A DNA stretch of 64,000 nt. Origin: Myrmaecium sp. VS I D KN 1 (Eukaryota > Ascomycota > Dothideomycetes > Valsariales > Valsariaceae). The position numbers and the translations under genes are program-made. Location: contig JADQAV010000026.1 in assembly GCA_019775845.1 (NCBI GenBank), positions 124,001 through 188,000 of the forward strand. The letters run 5' to 3'. Below are positions 59,649 to 64,000 of this stretch, piece by piece. Under the pieces are notes generated by a model. The model was not told the origin of the DNA. It saw only the letters and a list, made by a program, of their open reading frames with translations, and did no database searches. Within the stretch, counting starts at the first letter, position 1, and each line of letters opens with the position of its first letter.

Positions 59649-62192
59649 CTACTGAGAGCCTTGTGTCTTCCGTCGCGCATCCACGCGTTCCTTGTGTTGC
59701 CGATTCTTTAGATGGATTTCGAAATTGTCCACCGTCAATCCCGGACCGGCGGTGTAAAGCTTGCCAGGGCAATCGGTGCATCGAATCCGCGGGAGGTACT
59801 GATAATGAACATTTGGCGGTAGAGGATCCCCAGGGGCTAAATCGACCCGCACCACACTCCCTGTCGTCTTGTCGACCGGTGTGTATCGCATGAGAGCTTC
59901 GAATAAGTCATGCGGATATTTTTCTTGGAGCCTCTGCAATGCAGAGCTAAGCCATGGCGGCGGCGGTGCCTGGACCTGACCGTTAGACTTAAGAACCCAA
60001 TCGGCTCAAACAGAATCACGTACCGGAGTATGGTTCGCCGGCAATGGATAAGGGGCATCGACTCTGCCATCCGGATAATAATGCCACTCCTGCTGGCCGC
60101 TTTCGGACAGGCTCACTGACTGGGCACGAGACGATGAGTCCGTGGCGTCTTTGACATCAGTCGGCGTCTGCTGCTGTTGTAAAGCTGGTGAAGGCGGAGG
60201 AGGCATAGATGTTGTCCGGGAGGTATGGCGCTGTGGGGTATGTGACTGTGTTGCCATTAGTGGCGTTTGAAGACGGCCTTGCTGATACTCGGCAGTGCGG
60301 CCTGTCCTCTGTGCTTGCGCCCATCGTCGAAGCTTATCCTTCGAGATGCGCAACCTGACGATGAGTGACGATGGTTCCGCGATACTCTCCTCACGCGTTT
60401 CGTAGCCGCCATGCCGTCTGGACGTACGCGTTTCGTGATGATGCGACACCTCTGGGGTCGCGGACCGGCCCAGATTTGCGCGCATAGCAGCTTGGGCTGC
60501 TGTCGCGGCGCCCCTTATGCCCCGCGTCCTGGCAGTGCCTGCCATAATTTGAGACGGCGCAGGCGAATCGGGGACCGAATCATCACTATCCGATTCGTCC
60601 GAGTCCTCTCCACCGTCGTTTCGACCGGCTGCTCGTCGGCCACGACCAGAAGCCGCCCGAGAAACCTTGAAAACCCGGCTTCCCTCGATAGTTTCCGCAG
60701 CCCCGGGAAGGACTGAAGATACGACCAAGGTCCTGACTGTCTTTTGACGATCCTTAAGATCAGGTAGCGCCGGTCCACCTCGCCTGTTAACTGAGCGCTT
60801 CTGGCGCCGTTGTTCCCTGAGAATGGAGAGCTCGGCCTTCTCCAGCTCGGTTTCGTTGAGTTCGTACAGATAGGGTGCGAAGTCCTTGGCCGATTGTACG
60901 GGCCTAAAGACCGAAGGAAGCGGGGATGGGAGGAAGTTTTCTCGGACATCGCTGTCTTCGATGGGCCTTCCGTCGAAAGGATGACCGGTGATATAGAGAC
61001 TTTTGGTGAACATCTGGCACTGTTCCCTGATCGAGTGCGCGATCGCAGTTGTGAATTCTCCTGATAATGATAGATCGTGAGCCATTTGCCTGGCGAACTC
61101 CTCGGGGGAATTGAGAGGATTGTTGATCTCCCACTCAAACTGATCCACAAGGGTGTGCTGGCCTATGGTTATGTTAAGCTTGATAAGAATGCGCATCTCG
61201 TCGTTTTTGTACGCGAAGTACGGCAGATGCGGGTCCAGCGGCTCCTCTTCTATGAATACATGGGGGTGGAAATCCTGGATTTGCTCTTGCATCTCCCGGA
61301 GAACGGATTGCGCCACATGCGAGCTGACTTCTGCCGGGAGTTTGAAGTCTTCCACCAGGTTTTCCGCGAAGACGTCCGGAGGGATGACACGATCGTGTAG
61401 GTTCCAGGTGAATGTGTCCCTTAGCTTGATCTTGTCAAACTCGATGTCGAGCCGGACCGGAACCAACTCTTCCAGCTGCTCAGCCTGCATGGCCATATCT
61501 GCTCTCTTTATATGTAACGGTCTGGAGCGTCGATTGCCGGGTCTTTTCCGTTGCGCAGGATATTCCAGCCTCGGTCTCGTTCCCGTAGTACCATTCCCAT
61601 ACCCAGTGTATCCAACCCCAAAAAATGCAGAGGGATCCATTGCGACCTTCTGGTGCATCTCCTTGTAAAACGTGATGTCCTGAGTTTGTTCTTCGAAGAG
61701 CTTTTTGCAAAAGTCCCATTGGTCACATACCGCGGCTGTGAAGACCTGGTCTGCGCGGACGTAACGATTCAGGGTGTAATCGTGAATGCTAGGCTGTTCC
61801 TTCTCGATGGCGGGGGTATGTGATGGCGCTTGCGAGGGGAGGCGCGAGCCTGAGCGCGAGCGTTTGCGACTGGGCGACGCACCGTTTGCCGTCATCGCGC
61901 CGGTTGTTACATCCGATCCGGCTCCAATTGGCGACTGCGACCTGTTATCCTGATCCACGGTAAGACCTGAGGCCGCCATTACTGCTTTCGCCTTTTCCTT
62001 GCCCTCGCGGATCACGTCAGAGGTGGTCGAGGGCGCGGGTCCGTCTCCGGGGCTGGCAGCCTTCTCCGACTCTCGTGCTGCGCCATTCTCGAGCGAACCG
62101 TTCGGGAGCACAGGCGCGTCTTGTGTCTGGGAGGAGGATGCGCTATGCGCCGGCGCGGGCTGGAAGTTGGAGGATGCCACGGGGGATGGCAT
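59649..62192 (-). CDS. SNF5: SWI/SNF (RSC-like) chromatin remodelling subunit SNF5
   Basis: SNF5 is the core INI1-type subunit of the SWI/SNF nucleosome remodeller. The exons are 62192-60024 and 59975-59649 around a 48 nt intron, giving 831 residues. A disordered, Ser/Pro-rich N-terminus is followed by the family block DYTLNRYVRADQVFTAAVCD. Two SNF5 repeats come next: LVPVRLDIEFDKIKLRDTFT...DDF-type region to FIEEEPLDP, and EMRILIKLNITIGQHTLVDQ followed by FEWEINNPLNSPEEFARQMA. A conserved Arg-rich helix (ELSILREQRRQKRSVNRRGG) and an acidic tract (GEDSDESDSDDS) lie downstream. The C-terminal exon has a GATA-like remnant, RIRCTDCPGKLYTAGPG. Together with RCO1 and the two methyltransferases it makes four chromatin genes in the window. 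Confidence 0.95.
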
Positions 62193-63960
62193 ATTCTAGC
62201 GGGTGGGCGGGAGCAAGATCTGAGGGCCGTCACAGGATCGTCCTCAACGGAATTGCGATGCACGAGGACGGATACATGAATGGTCTGGCTGAATTAGCAA
62301 TCGAGTCGCAAGCGTCGCGTTCGCCATCGCGGCGACGTAGAATAGCAGACGAGCAAGTCAGCCGACTGGGCGCAGGAGAGGATGGTGTCCTGAGCACAGC
62401 AGCGAGCGGGCGAATCAAGCGAGAGGGAGATGGGAAGCTTCGAAGAGGGACAGCCGGAGAAGCAGGAGGCACATACCAAGCTATCGTGTAAGCGGACGCG
62501 TCGACGAGATGTCCAGGCTGGGCGGTCTGTTTTGGCGCCTGGTGGAGGGCAGAGGCCTGAAGGAAGGGGTTGCCGAGCGGAGAGGTTCGGGCTGGGTGGG
62601 AAAGCGCGCGTATCAGCGGCGGAACACACACACGCCAGCTAGCGGAGGGGGGAAAGGACGGCCAGGGCCGGAAAGGCGGCTCGACGACGGGGGGGAAAGG
62701 ACCTCGGGGGGCGACCGGGACGAGGAGCTTAGTATGACGCTGGCACTGCGGTCAGCGGGCGGAAGAGGTGCAGCTGGTCCAGAAGGCGTCGGGTGTCGGA
62801 GCAGGGCGGCGGGACACGGTCGTTCGCTGCTGCGGGCGTGACACACAGGGCGATGCGTCGTGTGCTGGGAGATTATTGCTGCTCGCGGTGCTGGTCCTGC
62901 GCTGGACGGGGCGCTGCGATGCTGAGATGACCCGGCCGGCCGCGGCGGCATTTTGCTTGGCGGACTTTGCCGGTCGCCGGGCGCGATCAAACATGATTGG
63001 TCGATCGGCCAAAATGGTCGGTGGGCCGGGGGGAAGCAAGGACACGTTGATTGGCGAGGGGAACCACTATATTCATGCTAGTGATAAATAACGCAAGGTA
63101 GAGCAGATGATGGATGATGAACGAATGGCGGAGGAGGAGAAGGAGGAGGAGAAGAGGAAGTGGAAAGGTATATATAGGAGAAGACAAAAAAGCAGTATGG
63201 TCAGATTCGTGGTTAGTACTGGAGGCTGACCAGAGAGAGAATTATTACGGTATGCACGGAAGCATGTCTAAGTACTCATGTATGCGGATGGACAACTACA
63301 TAAGTCTAGTAGCTTTCTTCCAGTGTACATATGTTTTATTCTACACCGACCATATGTTTATTATCTACTACGGAGGTTTACGACATTCACCACTGCAAAT
63401 GACCGACATTCCTACTTTCATTCGAGGAAGGAAGAAAAAGATCATAGGGGGATAACACGCCGAGGTTAGTAGGTCATCACCAGCAACGTGTCAACCTCAA
63501 TAAGTGATTCTCTCATCCTTCCGTACCCCGATCGCACCTACCTCCCTGAATCCTCAGGCTCGACAGACTTTAAAATAGGCTTCGCATTCCACCCAAGGAG
63601 TAGCACGTACTCGTGGTTTTCGACGCACGATAGGGCCTGGCGGAAGGTAAAAGGAAACTCTGCTGTTAAGCAGAAGTTCGGGCACCGGTCCACGGAACAC
63701 CGACGCTCATAACGCGTGACGGAATAGCTGAAAAGCTCTCATATCATTGTCTGACTTAGTGCAACGTAGTATCTGGTATCGCTGGTATATGGTATGTAAC
63801 AAAACGCAGGAAGGAAAGAAAGAAAGCAAGAGGAAAGGTAGGGGAAAAGACCATGCCGCAAACCCCGCGACCGTTGAGCCGTTACATAGAAAAAAGACCG
63901 GTGATTACCGGAAAAATCGTGGAAACCTTCATCGTATGCCCACATGAGATGATGCCATAC
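62193..63960. other. SNF5 upstream region and right intergenic stretch
   Basis: This contains the SNF5 promoter and leader. It has several short frames with no family features, including 63488-63712, which could be an exon but has no support. At 63454-63483 there is a 30-base stretch resembling part of the 3' half of fungal 5S rRNA, with gaps. No gene is supported. Confidence 0.45.
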
Positions 63961-64000
63961 CTATTTCTTAAGTCCATTGAGCTTCGCGAGCGACTTCTGC
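63961..64000 (-). CDS. possible C-terminus of a gene running off the right edge
   Basis: On the minus strand the last 40 bases read QKSLAKLNGLKK followed by a TAG stop. The lysine- and leucine-rich ending has the look of a real C-terminus, and an intergenic-like sequence follows it. Only 12 residues are visible, so no family can be named and chance is not excluded. Confidence 0.3.
   Translation of the reverse strand, partial: QKSLAKLNGLKK

Noticed and set aside
62193-63091. Frames of 70-138 codons upstream of SNF5
   Set aside because: They are arginine- and glycine-rich translations of GC-rich leader DNA with no recognisable domains or splice-supported continuation.

Overview
The window is nuclear DNA from a filamentous ascomycete (Pezizomycotina), most likely a Eurotiomycete. 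The reasons are compact, intron-containing protein genes; mostly 45-130 nt introns with GTANGT-type donors, CTAAC-like branch sites and YAG acceptors; and a typical fungal gene set (DIM-2-type and DNMT5-type DNA methyltransferases, Skn7, an Ace2/Swi5-like factor, Rco1, an Emp47-like lectin). The species cannot be named from sequence alone. I recognise 23 protein genes with confidence, plus one candidate 72-residue small ORF and a possible gene end at the right edge. I found no convincing tRNA, rRNA or CRISPR.

Region 1 (1-12.5 kb) is a genome-maintenance and DNA-methylation block. A DNMT5-like cytosine methyltransferase runs off the left edge (minus). It is followed by a 2H-phosphoesterase/RNA-ligase-like gene, the mismatch-repair ATPase MSH2 and a DIM-2-like cytosine methyltransferase (all plus). 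Two methyltransferases of different classes lying within 10 kb of each other around MSH2 is the most striking feature of the window.

Region 2 (13-23.3 kb) holds housekeeping genes: proteasome beta5 (PRE2), a RED-like spliceosomal protein, COQ1 with a divergent VMA12, DNA primase small subunit PRI1, and ubiquitin-eS31 fusion UBI3. A 511 bp fold-back MITE-like element lies between VMA12 and PRI1. MSH2 and PRI1 both carry an ACGCGT (MCB-like) hexamer close upstream, which fits G1/S control.

Region 3 (23.3-40.8 kb) holds an Ace2/Swi5-like C2H2 regulator, eIF1, an Ariadne-type RBR ubiquitin ligase, and a type II peroxiredoxin facing the oxidative-stress regulator SKN7 across a shared 2.1 kb intergenic region. 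A second MITE, with perfect 52 bp terminal inverted repeats, lies upstream of the RBR ligase.

Region 4 (40.8-64 kb) holds eIF2B-epsilon (GCD6), an EMP47-like cargo lectin preceded by the tightly linked small ORF, prohibitin PHB2, a GH15 glycosidase, the Rpd3S subunit RCO1, an Ebp1/PA2G4-like protein, an endonuclease/exonuclease/phosphatase-family enzyme and the SWI/SNF subunit SNF5. The splice sites given here were placed by hand from reading frame, consensus and family similarity. In every complete multi-exon model the exon lengths sum to a multiple of three.
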